Part shown: piece by piece, positions 8,168 through 16,414 of the stretch | Position numbering within the stretch: the stretch's first letter is position 1 | Layout: each line of letters begins with the position of its first letter | Assembly (NCBI GenBank): GCA_963696105.1 | Contig: CAVOIP010000004.1 | Location: 542,992-606,991 of the forward strand | Direction of reading: 5' to 3' | Source: CAVRTM01 sp963696105 | GTDB taxonomy: Bacteria > Actinomycetota > Actinomycetes > Actinomycetales > Dermatophilaceae | DNA length: 64,000 bases | Notes under the pieces: generated by a model | Told to the model about the DNA's origin: nothing | What the model saw: the letters and a program-made list of their open reading frames with translations, nothing else | Database searches by the model: none | Position numbers and translations under genes: made by a program

Positions 8168-8407
8168 TCAGTCGACCGGGACGTCGCCAGGTGGCTCGCC
8201 GACCTCGTCGAGCTGGCGGACTTCGACCAGCTCGATGCCGAGGGACCGCAGCCGGGCGAGCAGCCCGAGGAGGGCGGCCTGGTCGGCCGGGCCGGTGAGG
8301 ATCACGGTCTGTGCGGGCTCCTCGCTGACGCCGGCGGCGCCGACGAACTCGACCAGGGTGGAGGGGACCGGTCCCGTGACCCGGACCTCGTAGGAACGGA
8401 TCGTCAT
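8168..8407 (-). CDS. Small conserved hypothetical protein (single beta-alpha-beta module)
   Basis: The 79-residue protein reads as strand, helix, strand, helix, strand: SYEVRVTGPVP, STLVEFVGAAG, QTVILTGPADQAALLGLLARL, then LGIELVEVRQL. The protein at 13068-13499 shares the pattern, with YDVKVLGPLP and LGLELSEVRRG, so they are paralogues. Actinomycetes commonly carry such short proteins annotated as hypothetical. The strand order resembles an ACT-like or ferredoxin-like fold (inference). GGAGGC precedes the ATG, and a perfect inverted repeat at 8416-8438 sits immediately upstream of that ribosome site. Confidence 0.7.
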   Translation of the reverse strand: MTIRSYEVRVTGPVPSTLVEFVGAAGVSEEPAQTVILTGPADQAALLGLLARLRSLGIELVEVRQLDEVGEPPGDVPVD

Positions 8408-8415
8408 GTCGCCTC

Positions 8416-8438
8416 CAGGTGCGGCCGGCCCGCACCTG
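8416..8438. promoter_or_regulatory. Perfect inverted repeat next to a ribosome site
   Basis: CAGGTGCGG, five bases, CCGCACCTG: nine-base arms are fully complementary. The repeat abuts the ribosome binding site of the small gene starting at 8407. It could be an operator, or an RNA hairpin masking the ribosome site. It differs in sequence from the TCATCC family of sites. Confidence 0.35.
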
Positions 8439-8550
8439 CAACGCTGCGGTGGGACCGACTCTGCCGGACCGGGCCAGCGGCCGCCTCGCCCCTGGCGGGG
8501 GAGTTCCGGGGGATCCCGGGCTCCGAAGCCCCCCCTTCGCGGGCGTTCGA

Positions 8551-9084
8551 TCACCCCAGGGGAGCGAGGCACAGCGGGGCCGCGGAGTTTCCGCCGACCA
8601 GCGTCCAGCTCGCCGAGGGGGGCACCGTGGCCGGCGCGGGAGAGCCGGCGCCCCCGGAGAGCTCCGCGAACAGCCGGCCGAGCACCTCCCGGTGCGTGCA
8701 GAAGACGGCGCCTTCGGTGGCGTCGTCCTCCAGCAACATCTGGAGCTGCTCGAGTGGTGCCCGGGAGGACAGCTCCGGGCAGACCTCGACGTCGATCTCC
8801 AGGCTGCGGGCCAGGGGGACGACGGTCTGTCGGCAGCACAGCGACGGGCTCGACAGCACGCGCCGTATCCGCAGGTCGGCCAGCCGGGACACCAGGGTGT
8901 CGGCCTGCGCGCGCCCGGCGGGGCTCAGCCCGCGCCACTCCTCGACGCCGAGCCACTCGGCCCGCGGCTGCGCGTCGGCACGTCGCAGCAGCACACGCGG
9001 CAGCGGCGCGGGGTCGAGCGCCCGGGGCCGGCGAGACCGCGGCAACAGGAGCCTCTGGGGACCCTCCTCGACCTGTGCGCTCAT
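8551..9084 (-). CDS. Histidine-phosphatase-fold (SixA-like) protein lacking the catalytic histidine
   Basis: The 177-residue protein follows the short SixA-type or Nudix-associated phosphoglycerate-mutase fold. Family landmarks are RVLLRRADAQPRAEW at the start, GLSPAGRAQADTLVSRL, RVLSSPSLCCRQTV and AVFCTHREVLGRLF. In active members the first motif is R-H-G/A; here the codon is CGT, giving RRADA, so the phospho-accepting histidine is replaced by arginine. The rest of the scaffold, including the second arginine and the CTH histidine, is kept. It may be an inactive or binding-only homologue, or the difference may be a single base error (CAT to CGT). It is divergent from the phosphatase gene at 9316. 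Confidence 0.7.
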   Translation of the reverse strand: MSAQVEEGPQRLLLPRSRRPRALDPAPLPRVLLRRADAQPRAEWLGVEEWRGLSPAGRAQADTLVSRLADLRIRRVLSSPSLCCRQTVVPLARSLEIDVEVCPELSSRAPLEQLQMLLEDDATEGAVFCTHREVLGRLFAELSGGAGSPAPATVPPSASWTLVGGNSAAPLCLAPLG

Positions 9085-9156
9085 CGGGTCCTCCTCCGCC
9101 CGGCGGCCGACGGGCGCGGACGCTGACGAAAGTTTGCGTGAAGGGCACGGCCCTGA

Positions 9157-9177
9157 CCTCCCCCCAAAAGGGTGAGG
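9157..9177. promoter_or_regulatory. Degenerate inverted-repeat operator candidate (site 8)
   Basis: CCTCCCCC, five bases (CAAAA), GGGTGAGG lies between the divergent genes starting at 9084 and 9316. The right arm equals that of site 1. The left arm pairs at seven of eight positions but lacks the usual AT core. It is included because of the identical five-base spacing. Confidence 0.3.
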
Positions 9178-9315
9178 CCGGCGCCTCCTCCGCCAGGGAT
9201 GAGGCGCGGGCGGCGGCGCCACGGGAGCGTGCCGAGGAGGCTGGGCCGGCGCGCCGGCCTGCCCCGGCCGGTCCGGGCCGTCGGACCAGCAGCAGCGACC
9301 GGAAGGTACCTCCTC

Positions 9316-11583
9316 GTGCCCACCACGCGTACGGCGGCCCAGCCGGAGAACGCCCCCGGCCGGGCACGGCTGGGGTGGAGGCTCCTCCGCGACCGCCGGC
9401 TCGCCTCCTGGACCGAGCTCCGGCGGCTGCTGGTCAGCCTGCTGTTGTCCTGGATGGTGCTGTCCTTCACCATCTGGGTGATGCCGGGGGTCACCGCGGC
9501 GGCGCGCTGGGACGTGCTCCTCGCCGCCGCCCTGCTCGGCGTGGTGACCGCGCTGCTCGGGCCCCTGGTCACGTCCTTCGCCCTGCTGCTCGGCTGGACG
9601 GGCGTGCTCGTTGCGGCCGTGTTCGCCGATGCGCTGTTCTTCTACGCGGCCCTCGCGCTCACGCCCGACATCCAGGTGGGTGGCTTCTGGGACGTCTTCT
9701 GGTCGTCGTGGATCTACTCCCTGCTGATGGCTGTCGTGACGTGGCTGGTCAGCGCCGGTGACGATGCCGCGTTCCTCTCCTACCTGCTGCGCCAGTCCCG
9801 TGGGAGCCGGCGCACGCGCCGCGCCTCGCCCACGCCGCCGTCGTCGGCGCACCCACCGTCCGCGTCGGGGGTGGTGTTCGTCCAGGTGGACGGCCTGCCG
9901 GGGCCGCTGCTGCAGTGGGCGCTGCAGAGCGGTGACCTGCCGACCCTCACCCGCTGGGTGCGGTCGGGCAGCCACACCGCCACCACCTGGGACGTCCAGC
10001 TGCCGTCGACCACCCCGGCCAGCCAGGCCGGGCTGCTGCACGGAGCCAGCGCGCAGATACCCGCCTTCCGCTGGTACGAGAAGGAGTCCGGGCGGCTTCT
10101 GGTGGCCAACCACCCCAGGGACGCCGCCGTGATCCAGCAGCGGCTCAGCGACGGCCGGGGGCTGCTGGCCGACGGGGGCGTCAGCATCTCCAACATCTTC
10201 ACCGGCGACGCACCCACCGCGCTGCTGACGATGAGCAGCGTCACCGCCTCCGCCGGGCACCGCAGACCCTCGCGCGGCTACGCCACGTTCTTCATCAACC
10301 CCTACGGGCTGACGCGCTCACTGGTCCTCTCCGCAGGGGAGATGGTCAAGGAGCTCTACCAGGCACGGCGACAACGCAGCCGGGACGTGCAGCCGCGGAT
10401 CAACCGGCACGGTTCCTACGTCGTGCTGCGCGCCGTCACGAACGTGCTGCTGCGTGACCTCAACGCCGGGCTCATCGTCGAGCAGATGATGTCCGGTGCA
10501 CCGTCGATCTACTGCGACTTCACCGACTACGACGAGATCGCCCACCACGCGGGACCCACCCGGCCGGAGTCGCTCGCCTCGCTGGCGGGGCTGGACCACC
10601 TCATCGGGGTGATGCAGTCCGCAGCCGAGCACGCCCCTCGTCCCTACGAGTTCGTCGTGCTGTCCGACCACGGACAGAGCCAGGGGGCGACGTTCCGGCA
10701 GCGCTACGGACAGTCACTGGAGGAGCTCATCCGCGACCTGCTCGCCGACAGCGACGTCGCCGTGCGGGCGGAGACGAACCTGGAGGAGACGGCTGGGCCG
10801 GCCAACACGTTCCTGTCCGAGGTCAGCCACGAACCCGGGGCGACCGGCCACGTGGTCCAGCGCGCCCTGCGCGGCCGGTCGGCGGACGACGAGGTTCACC
10901 TGCAGCGCTCGTCCGGCACGAGGGCATCCGCAACGGCCCGTCGGGGAGGGCCACCGGCGCCGTCGTCGGCACAGGCAGGCGACGTGGTGGTCATCGCCTC
11001 CGGGAACCTGTCGATGGTCTACTTCACCGCCTTCCCGGGGCGGATGACGCGGGAGCAGATGGACACGGCGTACCCCGGTGTGGTGGACGCGCTGGTGGCG
11101 CATGCGGGCGTCGGGTTCGTGACGATGCGCACCGACGCCCATGGCTTGGTCGTGCGCGGCCGCGGCGGCACCCGCTACCTGGACGAGGGCCGGGTGGAGG
11201 GCATCGACCCGCTGGCTCCGTTCGGCCCCCTGGCGGCCCGGGAGGTCATCCGGCACGCCGGCCTGGCCCACGTCGGCGACCTGGTCCTCAACAGCCCGCT
11301 GGATGCGGCCACCGACGAGGTCGGCGCCTACGAGGAGCTGGTCGGCAACCATGGTGGCCTCGGCGGCTGGCAGACCAGGGCCGTGCTCGTGCACCCCAGC
11401 ACATGGCCGGTGGACGACGCACCGCTCGTCGGCGCGGACGCGGTGCACCGGCAGCTGGTGCGCTGGCTGCGGCTGGTCGGCCAGCGCACCTCGATCGCCG
11501 AACCGCCGCTGCACCCTGAGGGGCTGCGGTCACGTTCGGGCGTGCCTGAGCCGCAGCAGTCATCCGCGGTGAGGGAGGCGTAG
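9316..11583 (+). CDS. Membrane-anchored alkaline-phosphatase-superfamily protein with holin-like N-terminus
   Basis: From the GTG at 9316 (GGAAGG nine bases before) the protein is 755 residues. Residues about 30-150 hold four membrane helices resembling the phage-holin-family region found in actinobacterial proteins of this type. A basic linker leads to an alkaline-phosphatase-superfamily domain beginning VVFVQVDGLPGPLLQ, with TPASQAGLLHG around the nucleophile, CDFTDYDEIAHHAGP and EFVVLSDHGQSQG as metal sites, and GNHGGLGGW near the end. Members are phosphodiesterases or nucleotide pyrophosphatases; the substrate is unknown. The catalytic part probably faces outside. The ORF stays open about 140 bases further upstream, but that extension looks non-coding. 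Confidence 0.8.
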   Translation: MPTTRTAAQPENAPGRARLGWRLLRDRRLASWTELRRLLVSLLLSWMVLSFTIWVMPGVTAAARWDVLLAAALLGVVTALLGPLVTSFALLLGWTGVLVAAVFADALFFYAALALTPDIQVGGFWDVFWSSWIYSLLMAVVTWLVSAGDDAAFLSYLLRQSRGSRRTRRASPTPPSSAHPPSASGVVFVQVDGLPGPLLQWALQSGDLPTLTRWVRSGSHTATTWDVQLPSTTPASQAGLLHGASAQIPAFRWYEKESGRLLVANHPRDAAVIQQRLSDGRGLLADGGVSISNIFTGDAPTALLTMSSVTASAGHRRPSRGYATFFINPYGLTRSLVLSAGEMVKELYQARRQRSRDVQPRINRHGSYVVLRAVTNVLLRDLNAGLIVEQMMSGAPSIYCDFTDYDEIAHHAGPTRPESLASLAGLDHLIGVMQSAAEHAPRPYEFVVLSDHGQSQGATFRQRYGQSLEELIRDLLADSDVAVRAETNLEETAGPANTFLSEVSHEPGATGHVVQRALRGRSADDEVHLQRSSGTRASATARRGGPPAPSSAQAGDVVVIASGNLSMVYFTAFPGRMTREQMDTAYPGVVDALVAHAGVGFVTMRTDAHGLVVRGRGGTRYLDEGRVEGIDPLAPFGPLAAREVIRHAGLAHVGDLVLNSPLDAATDEVGAYEELVGNHGGLGGWQTRAVLVHPSTWPVDDAPLVGADAVHRQLVRWLRLVGQRTSIAEPPLHPEGLRSRSGVPEPQQSSAVREA

Positions 11584-11644
11584 CCCTCGGTTCGTGGTGC
11601 ACGGTCGTCAGGAGAGCAGCCGCTGAGGAGGGACGGAGGAACCC

Positions 11645-13036
11645 GTGAGCGAACCCGTTGCCCCCGCGACGCGCCCGATGGACAACGGCGAGGTCGCCCA
11701 GTTGCATGCGCGCATCGCGGTGCTGGAGCGGGAGCTGTCGGACGCGCGGGCCGCCCAGCCGCCGGCCCCTCCCGGGCGTCCGACCGGTCAGCGCGAGGGA
11801 CGCGAACGCTGGCGCACCATCGTCGCTGGTGTCCTGATCACGCTGGGCTGCCTCCTGGCGCCGCTCTCCGTGCTGGCGGTCTGGTCCAGCACCACGGTGT
11901 CCAACACCGACCGGTACGTCCAGACGGTCGCGCCGCTCGCGAACGACCCCGACGTCCAGGCTGCGGTCACCGACGCGGTGACCCGGCAGGTGTTCACCTA
12001 CGTCGACGTGTCGGCGTTGACCGTCCAGCTGCTGGATCGTCTTCAGGGACAGGGGCTTCCCCCGCGTCTGGCCGGCCAGCTGCAGGCGCTCGCGCCGCCC
12101 ATCAGCAACGGGGTGCAGGGCTTCGTCCATGACCAGGTCGCCAAGATCGTGGCCAGCCCAGCGTTCGCCACCGCCTGGACCGAGGCCAACCGCGTGGCCC
12201 ACCAGCAGATGGTCAACGTGCTCTCCGGCCAGCAAGGCGGTGCGGTCAGCGCCAAGAACGGCGCGGTCACCATCAACCTCGGGCCGTTCGTCCAGCAGGT
12301 GAAGCAGCGGCTGGTGGCCCAGGGCTTCACCATCGCCGCGAACATCCCGGCCGTGAACGCCTCCTTCACCGTGTTCCAGTCCCAGGACGTCACCAAGGCC
12401 CAGGGCGCCTACCGGCTGCTGAACGCCCTCGGCACCTGGCTGCCGGTCCTGGCCCTGGTGCTGCTCGCCATCGGCGTGTACGTCGCGAAGAGCCACCGCC
12501 GGGCGTTGCTGGCCGCCGCGCTGGGGGTTGCCGGCGGCATGCTCCTGATCGGCGTCCTCCTGGCCGTGGTGCGGCCGCTCTACCTCGGCTCGATCCCGCC
12601 GGAGGTGCCGCACGACGCCGCCGCCACCATCTACGACACCCTCGTGCGCTTCCTCCGTGTCTCGCTGAGGGCCGTGCTCGCGGCAGCCCTCGTGGTGGCC
12701 GCCGCTGCGTTCCTCACCGGCGGCACGGTCACCGCCGTCCGCACCCGGGAAGGCCTCAGCCACGGGATCGGCTGGCTGCGCGGGGGAGCGGAGTCCGCCG
12801 GGCTGCGGACCGGCCGCGTGGGCACGTGGGTGTACGGGCACAAGCGGCTGCTGCGGATCCTTGTCGTCGTCGCGGCTGCCCTGGCACTGACCCTCTGGAC
12901 GAGCCCGACGGCAGGTGTGGTCCTGCTCCTGGCCGTGCTCATGCTGGTGTGCCTGGCCGTGGTGGAGTTCCTCGGCCGGCCCCCGGGCCCCAGCGCAGCG
13001 GTCGGCGGCGCTGCCCCGCCCGCGAGCGTGACCTGA
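11645..13036 (+). CDS. Actinobacterial multi-pass integral membrane protein
   Basis: The 463-residue protein has a short coiled-coil-like N-terminus (HARIAVLERELSDAR) and a first membrane helix at about 60-82. A roughly 200-residue extracytoplasmic region follows with VSNTDRYVQTVAPLANDPDVQ and FVHDQVAKIVASPAF. Then come helices at about 260-280, 285-310, 340-360 and a pair near 400-440. The pattern is that of conserved actinobacterial proteins annotated only as integral membrane proteins. GGACGGAGGA precedes the GTG start. It lies 60 bases downstream of the phosphatase gene on the same strand and could share its transcript. Function unknown. Confidence 0.75.
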   Translation: MSEPVAPATRPMDNGEVAQLHARIAVLERELSDARAAQPPAPPGRPTGQREGRERWRTIVAGVLITLGCLLAPLSVLAVWSSTTVSNTDRYVQTVAPLANDPDVQAAVTDAVTRQVFTYVDVSALTVQLLDRLQGQGLPPRLAGQLQALAPPISNGVQGFVHDQVAKIVASPAFATAWTEANRVAHQQMVNVLSGQQGGAVSAKNGAVTINLGPFVQQVKQRLVAQGFTIAANIPAVNASFTVFQSQDVTKAQGAYRLLNALGTWLPVLALVLLAIGVYVAKSHRRALLAAALGVAGGMLLIGVLLAVVRPLYLGSIPPEVPHDAAATIYDTLVRFLRVSLRAVLAAALVVAAAAFLTGGTVTAVRTREGLSHGIGWLRGGAESAGLRTGRVGTWVYGHKRLLRILVVVAAALALTLWTSPTAGVVLLLAVLMLVCLAVVEFLGRPPGPSAAVGGAAPPASVT

Positions 13037-13044
13037 CCGCAGCG

Positions 13045-13062
13045 CGGCCGATCCCTCGGCCG
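13045..13062. terminator. Short hairpin between convergent genes
   Basis: CGGCCGA, TCCC, TCGGCCG forms a seven-pair stem with a four-base loop. It sits in the 31-base gap between genes ending at 13036 (plus) and 13068 (minus), so it may terminate both. Confidence 0.5.
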
Positions 13063-13067
13063 GCCCG

Positions 13068-13499
13068 TCACCAGCCGGCGGGTGCCAGGGTCGGGGGAAT
13101 CGCGCGGATGGCGAGCAGGTGGACGTCGTTGTCGGTCAACGCCTGCAGCACTTCGGTCAGGCGACGGGCGGGCAGCCTCAGCAGGAGCACACAGCGCCAA
13201 CGTGCCATCGAATCCGTTCCGTCGGACAACGCTGCCTGGAGGCACGGCCCCAACAGGCCGCGGATCTCGATCTCGGTGCGCCGGGGGCCACGGCGGACCT
13301 CGGACAGCTCCAGGCCGAGCGCCGACAGCCGGGACACCATGGAGGTCAACCGGTCCGGGTCCGGGCGATGGGTAGACAGGACGGTGCGTGCCTCCGCGAC
13401 GCCTATCCGCGCCTGGCCCAGCGACGCCAGCACCGCTTCTGGCAGCGGCCCCAGCACCTTGACGTCGTACGCCTGGAGCACGGGAACCTCCTTCGACAA
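13068..13499 (-). CDS. Conserved hypothetical protein with two copies of a small beta-alpha-beta module
   Basis: The 143-residue protein has an N-terminal half (YDVKVLGPLPEAVLASLG ... RLSALGLELSEVRRG) that aligns by eye with the 79-residue protein at 8168-8407. The C-terminal half repeats the same order: IEIRGLLGPCLQAAL, then CVLLLRLPARRLTEVLQAL, then VHLLAIRAIPP. It therefore looks like an internal duplication of one small domain. The gene is divergent from the large LAL regulator, with the site at 13568-13584 between them. That position suggests, but does not prove, shared control or a regulatory partnership. Function unknown. Confidence 0.65.
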   Translation of the reverse strand: MSKEVPVLQAYDVKVLGPLPEAVLASLGQARIGVAEARTVLSTHRPDPDRLTSMVSRLSALGLELSEVRRGPRRTEIEIRGLLGPCLQAALSDGTDSMARWRCVLLLRLPARRLTEVLQALTDNDVHLLAIRAIPPTLAPAGW

Positions 13500-13567
13500 G
13501 AGCCGATTGCTGAAATATCCGGCCTTTGGTCCCTATTCCATTGTGGTCGCCGTCATCGACGCTGGAC

Positions 13568-13584
13568 TCGTCCCCGGGGGATGA
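13568..13584. promoter_or_regulatory. Inverted-repeat operator candidate (site 5), upstream of the LAL regulator
   Basis: TCGTCC, five bases (CCGGG), GGATGA. The right side extends to GGGGATGAGC, nine of ten positions of the E. coli MalT box. It lies 31 bases before the start of the MalT-like regulator gene and 69 from the divergent gene start at 13499, consistent with autoregulation. Confidence 0.5.
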
Positions 13585-13614
13585 GCGCAGGGTGCCGGCA
13601 GAAGCGAGAGCCAC

Positions 13615-16359
13615 GTGAGAGACCAACTCCCACTCACCACCACCAGCGGACGGGAGGCTTTCGGCGCGCCGGCCACGCGGCCCTCGACCGCAGACTTCCT
13701 GATGCTGACGACGATGTACGCCCCGGCGCGGCTTCCCGACCCACCGCTACGGCGCGAGCGGCTCACCGGACGGCTGCGTGAGGGGGTGCAGGCCAGCCCG
13801 CTCACCCTGGTCAGCGGGCTGGCCGGGTCCGGGAAGACGACCCTCGCCGCGGACTGGATGGAGTGCCCTGGTGTGCCGTGGCGGGTGGTCTGGTTGACCC
13901 TCAGCGAAGCCACCGTGTTCTCCGAGGACTTCTGGTTCTTCGTCACTGAGGCCCTCCGGCGCGCCGGCGTCGAGCTGCCCCACAGCGCCGGCATCCCGGC
14001 ACGGCAGCTGGCCGGGGACGACCTGGTCATCCGCCTCGCCACCGACCTGCTGAACCGCGACGAGCCGGTGGTGCTCGTGCTGGACGAGGTGGAGCGGCTC
14101 ACCGGGGCGCAGGTGCCGCGACAGCTGGAGCTGCTGCTGCGGCTGGTCGGCGGGAGCCTGCGTCTCGTCCTGCTGAGCCGGGTGGACCCGCTGCTGCCGG
14201 TGCAGCGTTACCGGATGGCTGGCACCATGACGCAGATCCGCACCGCCGACCTGGCGTTCACCGAGGACGAGGCGCGCGAGCTGCTGCTGCGGTCGGACAT
14301 CCACCTCCCGGATGAGGCCCTCCACGCGCTCGTGGCGCACACCGAGGGCTGGGCCGCGGGACTGCAGCTCACCGCGCTCGCCCGGGCACACCTGCCGGCG
14401 ACCGAACGCAACGCTGGGACCGGGAGCTGGCTGACCGGGGCGCAGGACGCGAACCTGGCGGAGTACCTCACCGGCGAGATCCTGGACGCCCAGCCGAAGC
14501 AGCTGCGCGACTTCCTGCTCCGCACCAGCGTGCTCGACGTGATCTGCGTCGAGCTGGCTGAGGAGCTCACCGACGATCCCGGAGCCGCGATGGCGCTGCT
14601 CACCCTGGTGCGGGGGAACATCCTGATGGAAGCCGGCGGCGAGTCCGCCGGCTGCTACCGCGCGCACCCCCTGCTGCGCGAGCTGCTGCGCGCACAGCTG
14701 GCCTACCACACCCCTGAGCGCGTGCCGGAGCTGCACCTGCGTGCCGCCCGCTGGTTCGCCCGCAACGGCTTGGCCCTGCAGGCCGTGTCGCACTACGGGT
14801 CGGCTGGGTGCTGGCAGGAGGCGGCCGAGATGGTCGTCGACGACGGGCTCATCGCCGGGGCCCTGCGCCCCTCGAGCCCGCCGCTGATGCAGCGGCTGGC
14901 CGACATGCCCGAGGACACCCCCGGGGCGCCGGCCGGTGTCGTCCGGGCCGCGGTCGCGCTCGCCCGGGCCGACGTGCCGGCGTGCGACGTGGCCCTGGAC
15001 CGCGTCGAGCAGGCTCCCGGCAGCGCTCCCGAGCCGGCCCTGGACGTGGCCCTCGCCGCGACCCGGCTGGCCTCCGCCGCGACCCGGCCCGATCCGGACC
15101 AGACGCTCGTGTGCGTGACGCGGGCCGAGGCAGCCCTCTGCGCCCTTGGCCCAAGGACGGAAGCCGGCCCCGGGAGGCCGGACCACGCCGACCTGCTCTC
15201 GCTGCTGCTGTCCGCCAAGGGGCTCGCCCAGCTCGCCACCGGCGACCTTCCCACCGCTGCGCTGACCCTGACCGACGCGGTCGGCGCGTGCGTCGAAGCG
15301 GGGTTCGGCCCCGAACAGCTGGCCAACCTGGCACGGCTGGCCCTGGCCGAGGCGCTTCAGGGACACCTGAACCGGGCCCGCGAGCTGGTCGACGCCGCCG
15401 TCGCGCTGGCCGCGGAGCTTGCCGGGGCGCCGGCCGGGAACGCTACCGGTCCACTACCGGCGGCGCTGGTGGTCGCCGACGCCTGGACTCTCGTCGAGGG
15501 CGACGACGCCGACGCGGCGGGCCAGGCGGTGCTGGGGCTGCTGGCGCCGATGGAGCCGGATGAGGCGCTCGTCGTCGACACCCTCCTGTTCGTGCTGCGG
15601 TCGCGGGTGGGACGCGCCCGCAAGACCGACGAGGCGCCGGGGCTGCCCACCGCCGACGACGCGCTGCCGAGCTGGCTGCGGGACCTGGTGTCCCAGGAGC
15701 AGGCAGCCGTGGAGCTGGTCGCCGGGCGCCCGGAGGCGTCGCTGTCGGTCGCCGAGGGCCTGCCGGACCCCCGGAGCCCCCGGGCCGCGGTCCTCCTGGC
15801 GCGCGCGGGCCTTGCGCTCGGTGACCAGACCGCGGCGACCCTGTTGGACCCTGCGGCGATCGAGCGTGCCGACAAGGTCCCGGTGGACGTGCAGGTCGAC
15901 GCGTGGCTGGCCAAGGCCCAGGCCCGCCTGGTCGCCGGGGACCGCGACCAGGCGGTGGCCGCGCTGCGTCGCGGAGTGCGCCTGGCCCGTCCCGAGTCGT
16001 TGCGCCGTCCCTTCCGCGACGCAGCCCGGGACGTACGACGGATGCTGCGGACGGAGGCGTCGCTGGCGCCGGCCGCCGCATGGCTCCGCTCGTCCGGGCC
16101 GCTGGCTCCCACCAAGCCCTTGCCGCTCGCGTCGGAGGGGGACGGCACACCGGCGCCGATCATCGTCGACGCGCTGAGTGCCCGCGAGACCGAGGTGCTG
16201 CGGCACCTGGCCGACCTGCTGACGACCGAGGAGGTCGCGGCGACGATGTTCGTGTCGGTCAACACCGTCAAGTCCCACATCCGCAGCATCCTGCGCAAGC
16301 TGTCGGTGTCGCGGCGCAACGAGGCGATCCGGCGGGCGCGCGAGCTGCAGCTGATCTGA
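13615..16359 (+). CDS. LAL-type (MalT-like) LuxR family transcriptional regulator
   Basis: The 914-residue protein has the large-ATPase LuxR layout. A Walker A motif, LVSGLAGSGKTTLAADW, lies near residue 65, and a Walker B-like VVLVLDEVERL near 150. ATPase-sensor segments follow (LRLVLLSRVDP, ELLLRSDIHLP), then a long alpha-helical TPR-like middle. A C-terminal LuxR helix-turn-helix reads LSARETEVLRHLADLLTTEE and VSVNTVKSHIRSILRKL. Such proteins bind ATP and an inducer through the N-terminal parts and activate promoters through the HTH. A MalT-box-like inverted repeat lies 31 bases upstream, and similar sites precede many neighbouring genes. It starts at GTG; the inducer is unknown. Confidence 0.9.
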   Translation: MRDQLPLTTTSGREAFGAPATRPSTADFLMLTTMYAPARLPDPPLRRERLTGRLREGVQASPLTLVSGLAGSGKTTLAADWMECPGVPWRVVWLTLSEATVFSEDFWFFVTEALRRAGVELPHSAGIPARQLAGDDLVIRLATDLLNRDEPVVLVLDEVERLTGAQVPRQLELLLRLVGGSLRLVLLSRVDPLLPVQRYRMAGTMTQIRTADLAFTEDEARELLLRSDIHLPDEALHALVAHTEGWAAGLQLTALARAHLPATERNAGTGSWLTGAQDANLAEYLTGEILDAQPKQLRDFLLRTSVLDVICVELAEELTDDPGAAMALLTLVRGNILMEAGGESAGCYRAHPLLRELLRAQLAYHTPERVPELHLRAARWFARNGLALQAVSHYGSAGCWQEAAEMVVDDGLIAGALRPSSPPLMQRLADMPEDTPGAPAGVVRAAVALARADVPACDVALDRVEQAPGSAPEPALDVALAATRLASAATRPDPDQTLVCVTRAEAALCALGPRTEAGPGRPDHADLLSLLLSAKGLAQLATGDLPTAALTLTDAVGACVEAGFGPEQLANLARLALAEALQGHLNRARELVDAAVALAAELAGAPAGNATGPLPAALVVADAWTLVEGDDADAAGQAVLGLLAPMEPDEALVVDTLLFVLRSRVGRARKTDEAPGLPTADDALPSWLRDLVSQEQAAVELVAGRPEASLSVAEGLPDPRSPRAAVLLARAGLALGDQTAATLLDPAAIERADKVPVDVQVDAWLAKAQARLVAGDRDQAVAALRRGVRLARPESLRRPFRDAARDVRRMLRTEASLAPAAAWLRSSGPLAPTKPLPLASEGDGTPAPIIVDALSARETEVLRHLADLLTTEEVAATMFVSVNTVKSHIRSILRKLSVSRRNEAIRRARELQLI

Positions 16360-16363
16360 GCGA

Positions 16364-16412
16364 GTCGGACGTCGGCTCCCGCGGGACAGGCCCGCGGGAG
16401 CCGACGTCCGAC
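16364..16412. terminator. Perfect bidirectional terminator hairpin
   Basis: A flawless 22-base inverted repeat with a five-base loop (ACAGG) fills the gap between the stop of the LAL regulator (16359) and the stop of the convergent DUF2252 gene (16415). Stem strength and symmetry indicate termination from both sides. Confidence 0.85.
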
Positions 16413-16414
16413 GG

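Noticed and set aside
16364..16412. Phage attachment site or CRISPR-like repeat
   Set aside because: The sequence is one inverted repeat between convergent stops with no second copy, spacer series, integrase or cas gene nearby.
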